Of a stretch of DNA of 55,975 nt, positions 1-8,545 are shown piece by piece (within the stretch, counting starts at the first letter, position 1; every line of letters begins with the position of its first letter). This DNA is from CAVQBP01 sp964448105. GTDB taxonomy: Bacteria; Bacteroidota; Ignavibacteria; Ignavibacteriales; Ignavibacteriaceae. Under the pieces are notes generated by a model. It was not told where the DNA came from. It saw nothing but the letters and a program-made list of their open reading frames with translations, and made no database searches. The position numbers and the translations under genes were made by a program. The stretch is from positions 1-55,975 of the forward strand of contig CAYUVK010000022.1 of the NCBI GenBank assembly GCA_964448105.1, written 5' to 3'.

Positions 1-855
1 GGAATGCAGGAACATGATGCCATTACATCACCGACTGCAGAACAATGGATAGCTACTTACAATAAGTTTGATACTGTTTGTACCGAAATGGCAGTTACTG
101 AATTTGACGTAACTACTGGCAGTGCTAATCCTTCCGCTTCCGTTTTGCAAAATCAGGCAAACCAGTACGGACAATTGTTCAAATGTTTTGTGGAACGTAG
201 TTACTTTTCGGGACGCGGAAAAATCATTAATGTTTCAAAAGACGGGTTGAATGATCAATGGACATTTAAGACTAATCAGTCTTCTTCTCTTTGGGATGCA
301 AATGATCAATGCAAACCTGCTTTTTATGCTGTTGCTGAAGTCGGTTTCAATTATAATAAACTGGATTCCCTTATTTCTTTTACCGATTCACTTAACGAAA
401 ACGAATATACTGTCGATTCATGGAGCAGCTTAACTGCAGCATTAACATTTGGAGAAAATGCATTAAGTAAAAATTATTCTTATACTACTTCAGCAGCGGA
501 TACCTTGAAAAATGCCGGAGATTCTCTTAGTGCAGCAATTGCCGGTTTAGAAAAAATTGAAACCGGTGTTGATAAAAAAAATAATTTACCGGCCAGCTTT
601 TCACTAAGCCAGAATTATCCTAATCCTTTTAATCCAACTACTAATTTCGATTTTGAAATTGCGAATTTAGGAGCTGTTTCATTAAAGATTTATAATATGC
701 TTGGTGAAGAAGTTGCGACAATAGTTAATAAAGAACTTCCGGCAGGTAACTATACGTATAAATGGAATGCAAGTAAGCTTGTAAGCGGGATTTACCTCTA
801 CCAGTTAAAGGCAGATAATTTTATGCAAACGAAAAAGCTTGTACTTTTAAAATAA
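1..855 (+). CDS. GH10 endo-1,4-beta-xylanase, C-terminal part, T9SS-secreted
   Basis: This is the last third of a GH10 xylanase whose 5' end lies outside the window; the frame is open from base 1, so the first ATG at 4 is probably internal. The segment around residue 33 of the fragment (VTEFDV, Glu codon at 100-102) matches the GH10 nucleophile strand, and the following stretch ending KPAFYAV matches the usual GH10 C-terminus. Residues about 120-190 form a FIVAR-like helical segment. The last 85 residues are a T9SS type A sorting domain (NYPNPFNPTT, ending KKLVLLK). It should cut the xylan backbone outside the cell or on its surface. The stop codon TAA at 853-855 is also the apparent target-site duplication of a MITE-like element starting at 856. 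Confidence 0.85.
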   Translation, partial: GMQEHDAITSPTAEQWIATYNKFDTVCTEMAVTEFDVTTGSANPSASVLQNQANQYGQLFKCFVERSYFSGRGKIINVSKDGLNDQWTFKTNQSSSLWDANDQCKPAFYAVAEVGFNYNKLDSLISFTDSLNENEYTVDSWSSLTAALTFGENALSKNYSYTTSAADTLKNAGDSLSAAIAGLEKIETGVDKKNNLPASFSLSQNYPNPFNPTTNFDFEIANLGAVSLKIYNMLGEEVATIVNKELPAGNYTYKWNASKLVSGIYLYQLKADNFMQTKKLVLLK

Positions 856-1065
856 TCCCAGATTTGTCATTAGAAAATAAGAGATAATTAGCAAAACGAT
901 GAATTTTTGCTACTTACAAAATAATATTGTTATCAAAAATTGTATGTTTTAATTACAGTGCTCCATAAAGCCTGTAACGAGTCTAACTTATTCTATTCAA
1001 ATAAGTTATCTAATGTTTTTTCTAATGACGGCCATTAGAAATTTTCCCTAATGACAAATTTGGGA
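856..1065. repeat. MITE-like element with 18-bp terminal inverted repeats, copy 1
   Basis: The left end TCCCAGATTTGTCATTAG (856-873) and right end CTAATGACAAATTTGGGA (1048-1065) are inverted repeats matching at 17 of 18 positions. TAA flanks the element on both sides (853-855 and 1066-1068), as a 3-bp target duplication would. Inside, 1021-1039 is the palindrome TCTAATGacggCCATTAGA. It has no coding capacity. A related end in the opposite orientation occurs at 55884-55975. The MITE interpretation is an inference from structure. Confidence 0.65.
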
Positions 1066-1210
1066 TAATTATTAAGGAGAGAGTTTACTTGATTGGAGAT
1101 AAATTGAAAATAATTTAAACTGTTGCATGAAATGATTTTGAAATCGTAGGACTATTATTATTTGAAAGTTAATAGATTCCTGTTTTGCAAATTTCTATTC
1201 TAGAGAGAGG

Positions 1211-1294
1211 TTTTACTTCTATCAATTCGTTTATTTTTATCAACTTAGAACTGATAATTTTGTGGAAATAAAAAAACTTATTTTATTGAAATGA
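1211..1294 (+). pseudogene. Remnant of a T9SS C-terminal sorting domain
   Basis: Read in the frame that stops at 1292-1294, this stretch encodes VYFYQLRTDNFVEIKKLILLK at 1229-1291, which matches the last strand and basic tail of the T9SS type A sorting domains elsewhere in this window. There is no upstream reading frame to supply the rest of a protein. It is therefore the relic of another secreted protein gene that once stood between the GH10 and CE15 genes. Confidence 0.7.
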
Positions 1295-1661
1295 CAGGCA
1301 ATTTGCCAATAAAAAACTAAAAAGAGTGATTATATTATATACTAAATTTTACAATCAATTGTATAATCCAACAATCTCTATATGATCCGAATTCATTCAA
1401 AAGAATTTAATCTTTATCGAATGAACATTTTAATCAAATATTATTCATAGAATAAATTAAAATTTTTTTCTTGTATTTGGGAAATGTTTTATTAATATTG
1501 AAAAGATTAAATTATTTAATATTCATTACTAAGAAATACGTAATTTTTTCAATGGTCCTCATTTTTTGAATTCAAAAATTTATGTCCAATTTCCCGATTC
1601 CCCTTCAAGTAATGTTACTATCACTGAATATTTATTAAACCTAAATAAATAGAATAAGTAT
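1295..1661. other. Intergenic region upstream of the CE15 gene
   Basis: I see no gene in these 367 bases. The stretch is very AT-rich and contains a perfect 16-bp palindrome, TTTTTGAATTCAAAAA, at 1563-1578, about 85 bases before the CE15 start. It could be an operator or a chance product of the base composition. No strong ribosome binding site precedes the ATG at 1662. Confidence 0.4.
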
Positions 1662-3011
1662 ATGAAAACATTAATTTATCTCTCTTTAACCTGCATATTA
1701 ATAACCACTCCTATCATTGCACAAATTTTACAGCAGCAAAGGGACAGCATTAACCAGGCAAATAATGAAGATCATCAATTAATGATGAAAGAATTAGGTT
1801 TAAAAGAATTACGTCCCGGACCATCTGGTGATCCCAAAGCGCCAAATGCAGCCAATGCCGATGATTCGAAAGTTCCACCTTATACTTTACCCGACCCGCT
1901 TGTATTTAACAACGGTACAAAGGTTACTACTCCTGCCCAATGGGAAAAGCGGAGGAAAGAAATAAAAGAAAACTTCGACAGGGAAATTTACGGAAAGATG
2001 CCGGCAAATGTTCCCTCCGTTAAATGGGAAATAGTTAGTGAAAAAGATACGATGAATGGAGATTATCCGGTCCACATAAAAAATCTTGTAGGGCATGTCG
2101 ATAATTCTTCTTACCCTGCTATCAGCGTTAATATACAAATGACCCTTACAACTCCTGCAAATATTAAAAAAACGGTTCCGGTAATTATAGAATTCGGTTT
2201 TACATTTCCTGCCGGGTTCAAAATGAATGAAAGGATGAAAAATTTTATTGATTCAATGTCCAGCTGGCAGCCTATGGTTTTATCAAAAGGCTGGGGTTTC
2301 GCTATTTTGATTCCTACAAGTTTTCAGTCAGATAACGGTGCAGGATTAAGAGAGGGAATTATCGGTCTCGTAAATAAGGGTAAGCCCAGGAAACTTGATG
2401 ATTGGGGAACTCTTCGTGCTTGGGCATGGGGCGCAAGCCGGGCTTTGGATTATTTTCAAACCGATAAAAATGTTGATGCAAAGCGTGTAGGTATCGAAGG
2501 GCTTTCGCGTTACGGCAAAGCTGCAATTGTTACAATGGCTTATGATAAACGTTTCAAAATCGGGTTTATCGGTTCTTCCGGTGCAGGCGGAGCTAAATTA
2601 ATGCGACGAGTCTTCGGAGAACAGGTTGAGAACCTGGCTTCATCTTATGAGTATCATTGGTTTACCCCTAATTTTATTAAATATGCAGGGCCGTTAACTC
2701 CAAATGATCTTCCGGTCGATGCACATGAATTAATAGCAATGTGTGCACCACGCCCTGTATTTATTAGCTGCGGATCGCCAAAGGTTGAAGGCAACTGGGT
2801 TGATGACAAAGGACAGTTTTTAGCAGCAGTTGCTGCCGGACCGGTATATAAGCTTCTAGGTAAAAAGGATTTGGGAACAACTGTGATGCCGCCAATGGGA
2901 ACTGCATTGATTAATGGTGATATTGCTTTTCGACAGCATTTTGGCGGACATACTACTTTACCTAATTGGCCGACTTTTATAAAGTTTGCTGAAAAATATT
3001 TTGGGAAATGA
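1662..3011 (+). CDS. CE15 glucuronoyl (4-O-methylglucuronate) esterase
   Basis: The protein has an N-terminal signal peptide ending near residue 20 (IIAQ) and a single alpha/beta-hydrolase domain. The nucleophile motif GLSRYGKAA places the catalytic serine at residue 282; family members have G-x-S-R-x-G-K here. A histidine-containing motif (QHFGGH, residues 425-430) near the C-terminus matches the usual site of the catalytic His. Known CE15 enzymes split the ester between 4-O-methyl-glucuronic acid side chains of xylan and lignin alcohols or methanol. There is no T9SS tail, so a periplasmic location is inferred. It faces the GH3 gene tail to tail across paired hairpins and lies beside the GH10 fragment. 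Confidence 0.88.
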   Translation: MKTLIYLSLTCILITTPIIAQILQQQRDSINQANNEDHQLMMKELGLKELRPGPSGDPKAPNAANADDSKVPPYTLPDPLVFNNGTKVTTPAQWEKRRKEIKENFDREIYGKMPANVPSVKWEIVSEKDTMNGDYPVHIKNLVGHVDNSSYPAISVNIQMTLTTPANIKKTVPVIIEFGFTFPAGFKMNERMKNFIDSMSSWQPMVLSKGWGFAILIPTSFQSDNGAGLREGIIGLVNKGKPRKLDDWGTLRAWAWGASRALDYFQTDKNVDAKRVGIEGLSRYGKAAIVTMAYDKRFKIGFIGSSGAGGAKLMRRVFGEQVENLASSYEYHWFTPNFIKYAGPLTPNDLPVDAHELIAMCAPRPVFISCGSPKVEGNWVDDKGQFLAAVAAGPVYKLLGKKDLGTTVMPPMGTALINGDIAFRQHFGGHTTLPNWPTFIKFAEKYFGK

Positions 3012-3027
3012 GCGTTAACCTTAAGTT

Positions 3028-3110
3028 TGTAGAGCGATGAGTTTCATCGCTCATTAAAATTAATTCCCTTTGAAGAATTTAAAAAGAGCGACCAACCTGG
3101 TCGCTCTACA
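3028..3110. repeat. Paired REP-like hairpins between convergent genes
   Basis: Two strong stem-loops lie back to back. The first is GAGCGATGA-gtt-TCATCGCTC (3032-3052), with a 9-bp stem. The second is AGAGCGACCA-acc-TGGTCGCTCT (3085-3107), with a 10-bp stem. The outer halves TGTAGAGCGA (3028-3037) and TCGCTCTACA (3101-3110) are also perfect inverted repeats of each other. The element ends exactly where the GH3 stop codon begins (3111). It probably works as a bidirectional terminator and looks like a REP/BIME-type mobile palindrome. A weak relative is at 17881-17901. Confidence 0.7.
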
Positions 3111-5798
3111 TTATTCAACTATAAAAGGTTTTCCTATAACTTTTATTTCTTTTGTTATTGATTCGGTTGTTGGTGATTTTGTACCAGGCTGTTCACCTCC
3201 GACAGAAATTTTATAATTACCCGGTTCAACTATATAATTTACATCTCTTGAACCATCATCTTTCGAGACTATTTCCGCCAATTGTTTTGGGTTTAATTTG
3301 AACTCAACGATTTTCTTTTCATTAGGTTTTAAATTAATTCTTATAAAGCCTTCCAATGAATGTATTGGAACTGTTATCGAATCGATATGCGGCTGGGTTA
3401 AATATAATTGAACAACTTCATCTCCCATAACTTTACCAGTGTTTTGTACTTCTATGGAAACATTAATATCTTCACCAGTTTTTATGTTATCAGGTATATT
3501 CAAATTGTTGTATTTAAAATTTGTATAACTTAATCCATAACCAAATGGGTATAAAGGCTCTCCTTTAAAATAACGGTAAGTACGCCCTTTCATATTATAA
3601 TCTTTAAAAGGTGGAAGCTGATTAACTGATTTATAAAATGTTACCGGCAGTCTTCCGGCGGGATTATAATTACCAAATAGAACATCAGCCAATGCTGTAC
3701 CGCCTTCTTCACCGGGATACCATAACTGCACTATTGCAGGCAGGTTTTCTTCTTCCCAATTAACTGCAAGTGCACTTCCGCTTGTAAGAACAAGTACAAT
3801 TGGTTTCCTTGTTGATTTAAGAACCTTTAATAAATGTTCCTGAACTTCAGGAAGCTTTAAATTTGTCCTGTCACCGCCTTTAAATCCGTCAAGATTAATC
3901 CGCATTTCTTCACCTTCTAGCTGTGATGTTATACCGCCAACAAAAATTATAACATCGGAACTTTTTGCAAGATCAACTGCTTTTTTAAAATCATCAACGT
4001 TAAGTAATTGCCATTGAACTTCAAGCTGAGGCCACCCGGATTTATGAAAATATTCTAATTTAAAATTGTACGATTTTCCTTTTTCTAAACGGATTGTATT
4101 GCTTTTTGTTGTTAAGTCATGTTCAGACCAATCATCAACCAGCAATTTATTATTAATGTACAGGCGATAACCGTCATCGCCTTTAACAATAAAATTATAT
4201 TCTCCTGATTCCGGAGGAGTGATTTCCCCTGTCCATCTTACCGAGAATCCGGTCCAATAACTAAGTCCTTCCATTCTTAAACCGTAAACCCAATTGTTAC
4301 TCGGGATTTCATCTATTTTAGTATTAAATGGTTCGCCTTCTAGATTTTCATTTTTAAAACCTTCTGCTTTTAAACCTTTCACACCATTATTACTCAACAA
4401 ATTAGAAGACAAATAATAAGTTAAAGGTCCTTTCTTAACTAGATTGCATCCTTGTTCGTAATTCACCTCTGAATTATTTCCAACAAAGTTTTTTATTCCC
4501 TGCAAAGGAGTAACATATTTAGACGGAGTCCCATGGTAATTTCCCAATAACATAAGATATGAATCGGCAGTTGGTCCGATAACAGCAATCTTTTTAATAT
4601 CCTTTTTGAGAGGCAAAGTATTACCTGCCTGTCCGGCAGGCAGGTCTGCATTTTTCAAAAGTATAATCGATTCATGCGCAGCTTTTAACGATAACTCTCT
4701 ATGTTCTTTCGAATCATTTTCGGAAATAGGTATTTGAGAATACTTAACCATCTCGGGCGGATCAAACATGCCCAGTTTAAATCTTGCAGTAAATAATCTT
4801 TTAACTGCTGTATTAATATCGTTTTCCGTAAGATATCCTTTTTTTACAGCATCCATTAATGAAGAACTATATACTCTGCCGCAATTTAAATCGGTTCCTG
4901 ATTTAACAGCTAAAGCTGCAGCTTCGGGAGCGGTCTTCACAATTTTATGATTCCTAAATATATCATTGATAGCACCACAGTCAGAAACCACGTAACCTTT
5001 AAAGCCCCAATCATCACGCAAAATTTTATGAAGCAGAGCCGGAGAGCCGCAGCAGGCATCTCCCAATAGGCTATTATATGCACACATTATTGAAAAAGCT
5101 CCTCCTTCTTTTATGCAAGCTTCAAAAGCCGGAAGGTAAGTATCATAGAGATCGTGATTGTCAATAATTGCATTAAATGTGTGCCTGTCAGGTTCTGGTC
5201 CGCTATGCACTGCATAATGTTTTGGAGTGGAAATTACTTTAAAATAATGGGGATCATTTCCCTGCAGCCCTCTTACAAAAGCAACGCCCATCCGGGAAGT
5301 TAAGTAAGGATCTTCGCCATAAGTTTCCTGACCCCGTCCCCAGCGCGGATCACGAAAAATATTAATATTAGGACTCCAAAAAGTAAGCCCTTTAAAAATT
5401 CCGTGATCACCCTTTTTTATAAAATCATTGTATTTAGCACGAGCTTCTGTAGATATAACATCGGCAACATGAGATATTAAAGTTGTATCCCATGAAGCTG
5501 CCATTCCGATAGCCTGCGGAAATACAGTAGCTATACCGGCATTTGCTACACCGTGCAAACATTCATTCCACCAATTATATTCAGGAATATCTAACCTGGG
5601 AATTGCTGCTGCATCATTTACCATTTGCGAAATTTTTTCTTCCAATGTCATTTTCGAAACAAGATCATCAACACGTTTTTCAACCGGCAATTGCGGGTTA
5701 AGATAATCCGGTTTTTTATTTTTACTGTTTGTAGAATTATTAACTTGAGCATATAAAGTAAACTCAAGAATAAATATTATAGCAATTAATAAACGCAT
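3111..5798 (-). CDS. GH3 beta-xylosidase/glucosidase with PA14 domain, exported
   Basis: This 895-residue protein has a signal peptide (residues 1-17) and the GH3 order: N-terminal TIM barrel, alpha/beta sandwich split by a PA14 domain (about residues 470-610), and a C-terminal fibronectin-III-like domain. The nucleophile is Asp273 in VVSDCGAI. The barrel sequence (WWNECLHG, RDPRWGRGQETYGEDP) is the type seen in xylan-active GH3 enzymes, so beta-xylosidase activity is likely; beta-glucosidase remains possible. A good Shine-Dalgarno sequence (GGGAGGAATT) precedes the start. An extra peptide, ADLPAGQAGN, sits between LLKN and TLPL, where the paralogue at 39613-42288 has only ENNV. It is encoded by an inserted palindrome. 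The gene is divergent from the cytoplasmic GH3 at 6130. Confidence 0.9.
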   Translation of the reverse strand: MRLLIAIIFILEFTLYAQVNNSTNSKNKKPDYLNPQLPVEKRVDDLVSKMTLEEKISQMVNDAAAIPRLDIPEYNWWNECLHGVANAGIATVFPQAIGMAASWDTTLISHVADVISTEARAKYNDFIKKGDHGIFKGLTFWSPNINIFRDPRWGRGQETYGEDPYLTSRMGVAFVRGLQGNDPHYFKVISTPKHYAVHSGPEPDRHTFNAIIDNHDLYDTYLPAFEACIKEGGAFSIMCAYNSLLGDACCGSPALLHKILRDDWGFKGYVVSDCGAINDIFRNHKIVKTAPEAAALAVKSGTDLNCGRVYSSSLMDAVKKGYLTENDINTAVKRLFTARFKLGMFDPPEMVKYSQIPISENDSKEHRELSLKAAHESIILLKNADLPAGQAGNTLPLKKDIKKIAVIGPTADSYLMLLGNYHGTPSKYVTPLQGIKNFVGNNSEVNYEQGCNLVKKGPLTYYLSSNLLSNNGVKGLKAEGFKNENLEGEPFNTKIDEIPSNNWVYGLRMEGLSYWTGFSVRWTGEITPPESGEYNFIVKGDDGYRLYINNKLLVDDWSEHDLTTKSNTIRLEKGKSYNFKLEYFHKSGWPQLEVQWQLLNVDDFKKAVDLAKSSDVIIFVGGITSQLEGEEMRINLDGFKGGDRTNLKLPEVQEHLLKVLKSTRKPIVLVLTSGSALAVNWEEENLPAIVQLWYPGEEGGTALADVLFGNYNPAGRLPVTFYKSVNQLPPFKDYNMKGRTYRYFKGEPLYPFGYGLSYTNFKYNNLNIPDNIKTGEDINVSIEVQNTGKVMGDEVVQLYLTQPHIDSITVPIHSLEGFIRINLKPNEKKIVEFKLNPKQLAEIVSKDDGSRDVNYIVEPGNYKISVGGEQPGTKSPTTESITKEIKVIGKPFIVE
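4624..4644. repeat. Palindromic insertion inside the GH3 gene
   Basis: CCTGCCTG-tccgg-CAGGCAGG forms an 8-bp stem inside the coding sequence and is markedly GC-richer than its surroundings. On the minus strand it reads in frame as LPAGQAG. The insertion lies in the loop before the first strand of the second GH3 domain, where extra residues are tolerable. Its absence from the paralogue supports insertion rather than ancestral sequence. Confidence 0.75.
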
Positions 5799-6129
5799 AA
5801 TTCCTCCCGGAAATGTTGAAATTATTAATTTTTTCTTTTTTGAAAGGTTTTAATATTTTTATTATTCAGAAAACGATTGAAATAATATTTTTAAGTTGAC
5901 ATTTTGAACGATTATTTATTATATTAAATCGGTTCAATTTTGTTTGAACTGAAAATGAATATTCGTAATATCTTTTGTAAAATACAAGTTTTTCTCACAT
6001 CATATGCTTCTGAAAATTATATATCATAAATTAATTATTAAATATAACTTATAAAATAAAGGGGCGAATAAACAACTTTGAAATACCATAATTCATTTTA
6101 CATTAAAAGTTATTAGAACGGGTTTAAAG
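5799..6129. promoter_or_regulatory. Divergent promoter region between two GH3 genes
   Basis: These 331 bases separate two divergently transcribed GH3 genes and must hold both promoters. Three similar short sites lie here: GAAAACGATTGAA (5869-5881), TTTGAACGATTAT (5903-5915) and, inverted, TTAAATCGGTTCAAT (5924-5938). They share an AAxCGATT core, as LacI-family operators often do, and resemble sites at 36290, 39555 and 50074. Binding by a LacI-type regulator is inference; no such regulator is encoded in the window. Confidence 0.4.
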
Positions 6130-8433
6130 ATGATTGAAAAATTACAACGTAACGAAACTGTAGACCATGAAGTTTTGTATGACTATAAAAATTCAAGCTT
6201 GTCAATAGATGAACGTGCTGCTGATTTATTGAGTCGAATGACAATTGAAGAAAAAGTTGCACAACTAATGGGACTCTGGAATGACGGAATAGAAGATTTC
6301 AGTGAAGAGACTTTAAATGATCCTGAAAAGATGAAAGAAATCTTCGGAAACGGGTGTAACTCTGTACATCCTTCTGCTCTTGGAATAAAGGAAATAGTTG
6401 AACAGAGAAATATAATTCAGAAATATCTTGTTGAAGAAACCCGGCTTGGGATACCTGCGATATTTGTTGATGAAGGGCAGCATGGATTAATGAGACCCAA
6501 TTCCACCGTTTTTCCCCAGGCTATCGGACTGGCATGTTCATGGGATCCTATTCTATTTGAAAAAGTATATAATGTTGTTGCTCATGAAATGCGTTCAAGA
6601 GGTACACACCACGCTCTTTCCCCTGTAATTGATATTTGCCGCGACCCTAGATGGGGAAGAGTTGAAGAAACATACGGCGAAGACCCTTATTTGAATAGTG
6701 TTTTAGGTTGTGCGGCAGTAAAAGGTTTGCAGGGTTCTGATGATGGTTCCGTTAAAGAAAACAATGTAGCTGCTACCCTTAAACATTTTCTCGGACACGG
6801 ACAACCCGAAGGTGGACAAAACCAGGGGCCTGCTAATTATTCGATGCGTGTATTACGAGACTATCACATGCCTCCATTTAAAATGTGTATAGATAAAGTA
6901 AAGCCTGTTTCTATAATGCCTTCTTACAATGAAATTGATGGGGTTCCATCTCATGCCAATAAATGGTTAATTAAAGATCTATTGAGAAATGAATGGGGAT
7001 TTGAAGGTCTTGTCGTTGCGGATTATTATGCAATCGATCAGCTTATTTTAAAAGAATTTGTAGCTAAAGATGGAAAGGATGCTGCAAAGATTGCATTTAA
7101 TACCGGTGTTCAATTAGAATTTCCGAAAGGTAACAATTACAAATATTTAATTGAACTTTTGGAAGAAGGAATAGTTCGGATTGAGGATATTGATAAAGCA
7201 GTATCACAAGTTTTAAAATTAAAATTTGAATTAGGTTTATTTGAAAATCCTTATATAAATTTAGATGAAGCCGTTGCCGTAAGTAAAAAAACCGAGCATA
7301 AAGAATTAGCTTTAGAAGCAGCCAGGGAATCAGTAGTATTACTTAAAAATGAAAATCTTCTTCCGCTTCCGAAAGATAAATACAAAAAAATAGCGGTAAT
7401 AGGACCATGTGCTAAGGATTTGTTCTTCGGCGGTTATTCCGGTGAACCTTATGAAAAAGTAAATTTATTAGAAGGCATAACAAAGAAAGTCGGTAAAAAT
7501 GCTGAAGTTTTATTCGCACAGGGTTGCAAACTAACAACGAATATTACAACAAGTTATTTCAATTGGAAAAATAATGAAATAGAATTTGCTTCAAGAGAAG
7601 AAAATCTCAAGATAATTAAAGAAGCTGTTGAAACTGCTAAGAAAGTAGAAATAATTATTCTTGCATTAGGTGAAAATGATCATCTTTGCCGTGAAGCATG
7701 GGCAAAGGAGCATATCGGTGATAACATGACTTTAGATTTATTTGGGGAGCAGAATGAACTTGTTGAATCTATTGTAGAATTAGGTAAACCTGTTGTTGTT
7801 TATTTAACCAATGGTCGTCCGCTTTCGGTAAATAGATTGGTTGAAAAAATTCCTGCTATACTTGAAGGATGGTACATGGGGCAGGAAACCGGAACTGCTG
7901 CTGCAGATATTATTTTCGGAGATGTCAATCCATCCGGCAAGCTGACTATTACGGTACCCAAGTCTGCAGGTCAACTACCTATGTATTATAATCACAAACA
8001 TAGTGCTCAATTTCTTGACTATATTTCCCAGGATATACAGCCTTTATTTCACTTCGGCTATGGATTGAGCTACACAACATTTATGTACGGTAATCTTAAA
8101 CTTGAAAAAGAAAAAATAAAAGTTGATGAATCCACGAGTGTTTCGGTTGAATTAACTAACACCGGTAAATTTGCGGGTGATGAAATTGTCCAGATGTATA
8201 TAAGGGATAAAATTAGTTCGGTAACCCGCCCGGTAAAAGAGCTGAAAGGATTCGAACGAGTTTCTCTTAAACCGGGTGAAACAAAAACAGTTACTTTGGA
8301 AATCACTCCTGAAAAACTAGCTTTCCATAATATCAATATAAAATTTGTTGTTGAACAGGGGGATTTTGAAATAATGGTTGGCAGTTCTTCAAGAGATGAA
8401 GATTTAAAGAAGATTATGTTAACTGTTGAATAA
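6130..8433 (+). CDS. GH3 beta-xylosidase/beta-glucosidase, cytoplasmic
   Basis: This 767-residue GH3 has no signal peptide, unlike the other two GH3 proteins in the window, and no PA14 domain. It has the TIM barrel (RDPRWGRVEETYGEDP, KHFLGHG), nucleophile Asp298 in VVADYYAI, an alpha/beta sandwich (VVLLKNENLLPLP onward) and a C-terminal fibronectin-III-like domain. It should hydrolyse imported oligosaccharides, probably xylo-oligosaccharides, inside the cell. The sugar symporter starts 112 bases downstream on the same strand, which supports coupled uptake and hydrolysis. The start is the ATG at 6130; no strong ribosome binding site is visible. Exact substrate specificity cannot be told from sequence alone. 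Confidence 0.88.
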   Translation: MIEKLQRNETVDHEVLYDYKNSSLSIDERAADLLSRMTIEEKVAQLMGLWNDGIEDFSEETLNDPEKMKEIFGNGCNSVHPSALGIKEIVEQRNIIQKYLVEETRLGIPAIFVDEGQHGLMRPNSTVFPQAIGLACSWDPILFEKVYNVVAHEMRSRGTHHALSPVIDICRDPRWGRVEETYGEDPYLNSVLGCAAVKGLQGSDDGSVKENNVAATLKHFLGHGQPEGGQNQGPANYSMRVLRDYHMPPFKMCIDKVKPVSIMPSYNEIDGVPSHANKWLIKDLLRNEWGFEGLVVADYYAIDQLILKEFVAKDGKDAAKIAFNTGVQLEFPKGNNYKYLIELLEEGIVRIEDIDKAVSQVLKLKFELGLFENPYINLDEAVAVSKKTEHKELALEAARESVVLLKNENLLPLPKDKYKKIAVIGPCAKDLFFGGYSGEPYEKVNLLEGITKKVGKNAEVLFAQGCKLTTNITTSYFNWKNNEIEFASREENLKIIKEAVETAKKVEIIILALGENDHLCREAWAKEHIGDNMTLDLFGEQNELVESIVELGKPVVVYLTNGRPLSVNRLVEKIPAILEGWYMGQETGTAAADIIFGDVNPSGKLTITVPKSAGQLPMYYNHKHSAQFLDYISQDIQPLFHFGYGLSYTTFMYGNLKLEKEKIKVDESTSVSVELTNTGKFAGDEIVQMYIRDKISSVTRPVKELKGFERVSLKPGETKTVTLEITPEKLAFHNINIKFVVEQGDFEIMVGSSSRDEDLKKIMLTVE

Positions 8434-8463
8434 TGTTTCAATAAATTATTAAGTAAAAAACGG

Positions 8464-8506
8464 AGAAGCAATATTTTTGCTTTTATAAAAAGAATGTGTT
8501 GCTTCT
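8464..8506 (+). promoter_or_regulatory. Hairpin between GH3 and symporter genes
   Basis: AGAAGCAA (8464-8471) and TTGCTTCT (8499-8506) are perfect 8-bp inverted repeats, and the left arm can alternatively pair with the nearer TTGCT at 8477-8481. A stem between two cotranscribed genes could process or attenuate the message. There is no clean U-run for a terminator. Weak evidence only. Confidence 0.3.
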
Positions 8507-8545
8507 TAATTGCAATTAAAAACCTAAAAACTTAGTGGGGTATTT

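Noticed and set aside
8070..8471. 133-residue open frame on the minus strand over the end of the cytoplasmic GH3
   Set aside because: Antisense to a well-conserved fibronectin-like domain and without any family signature.
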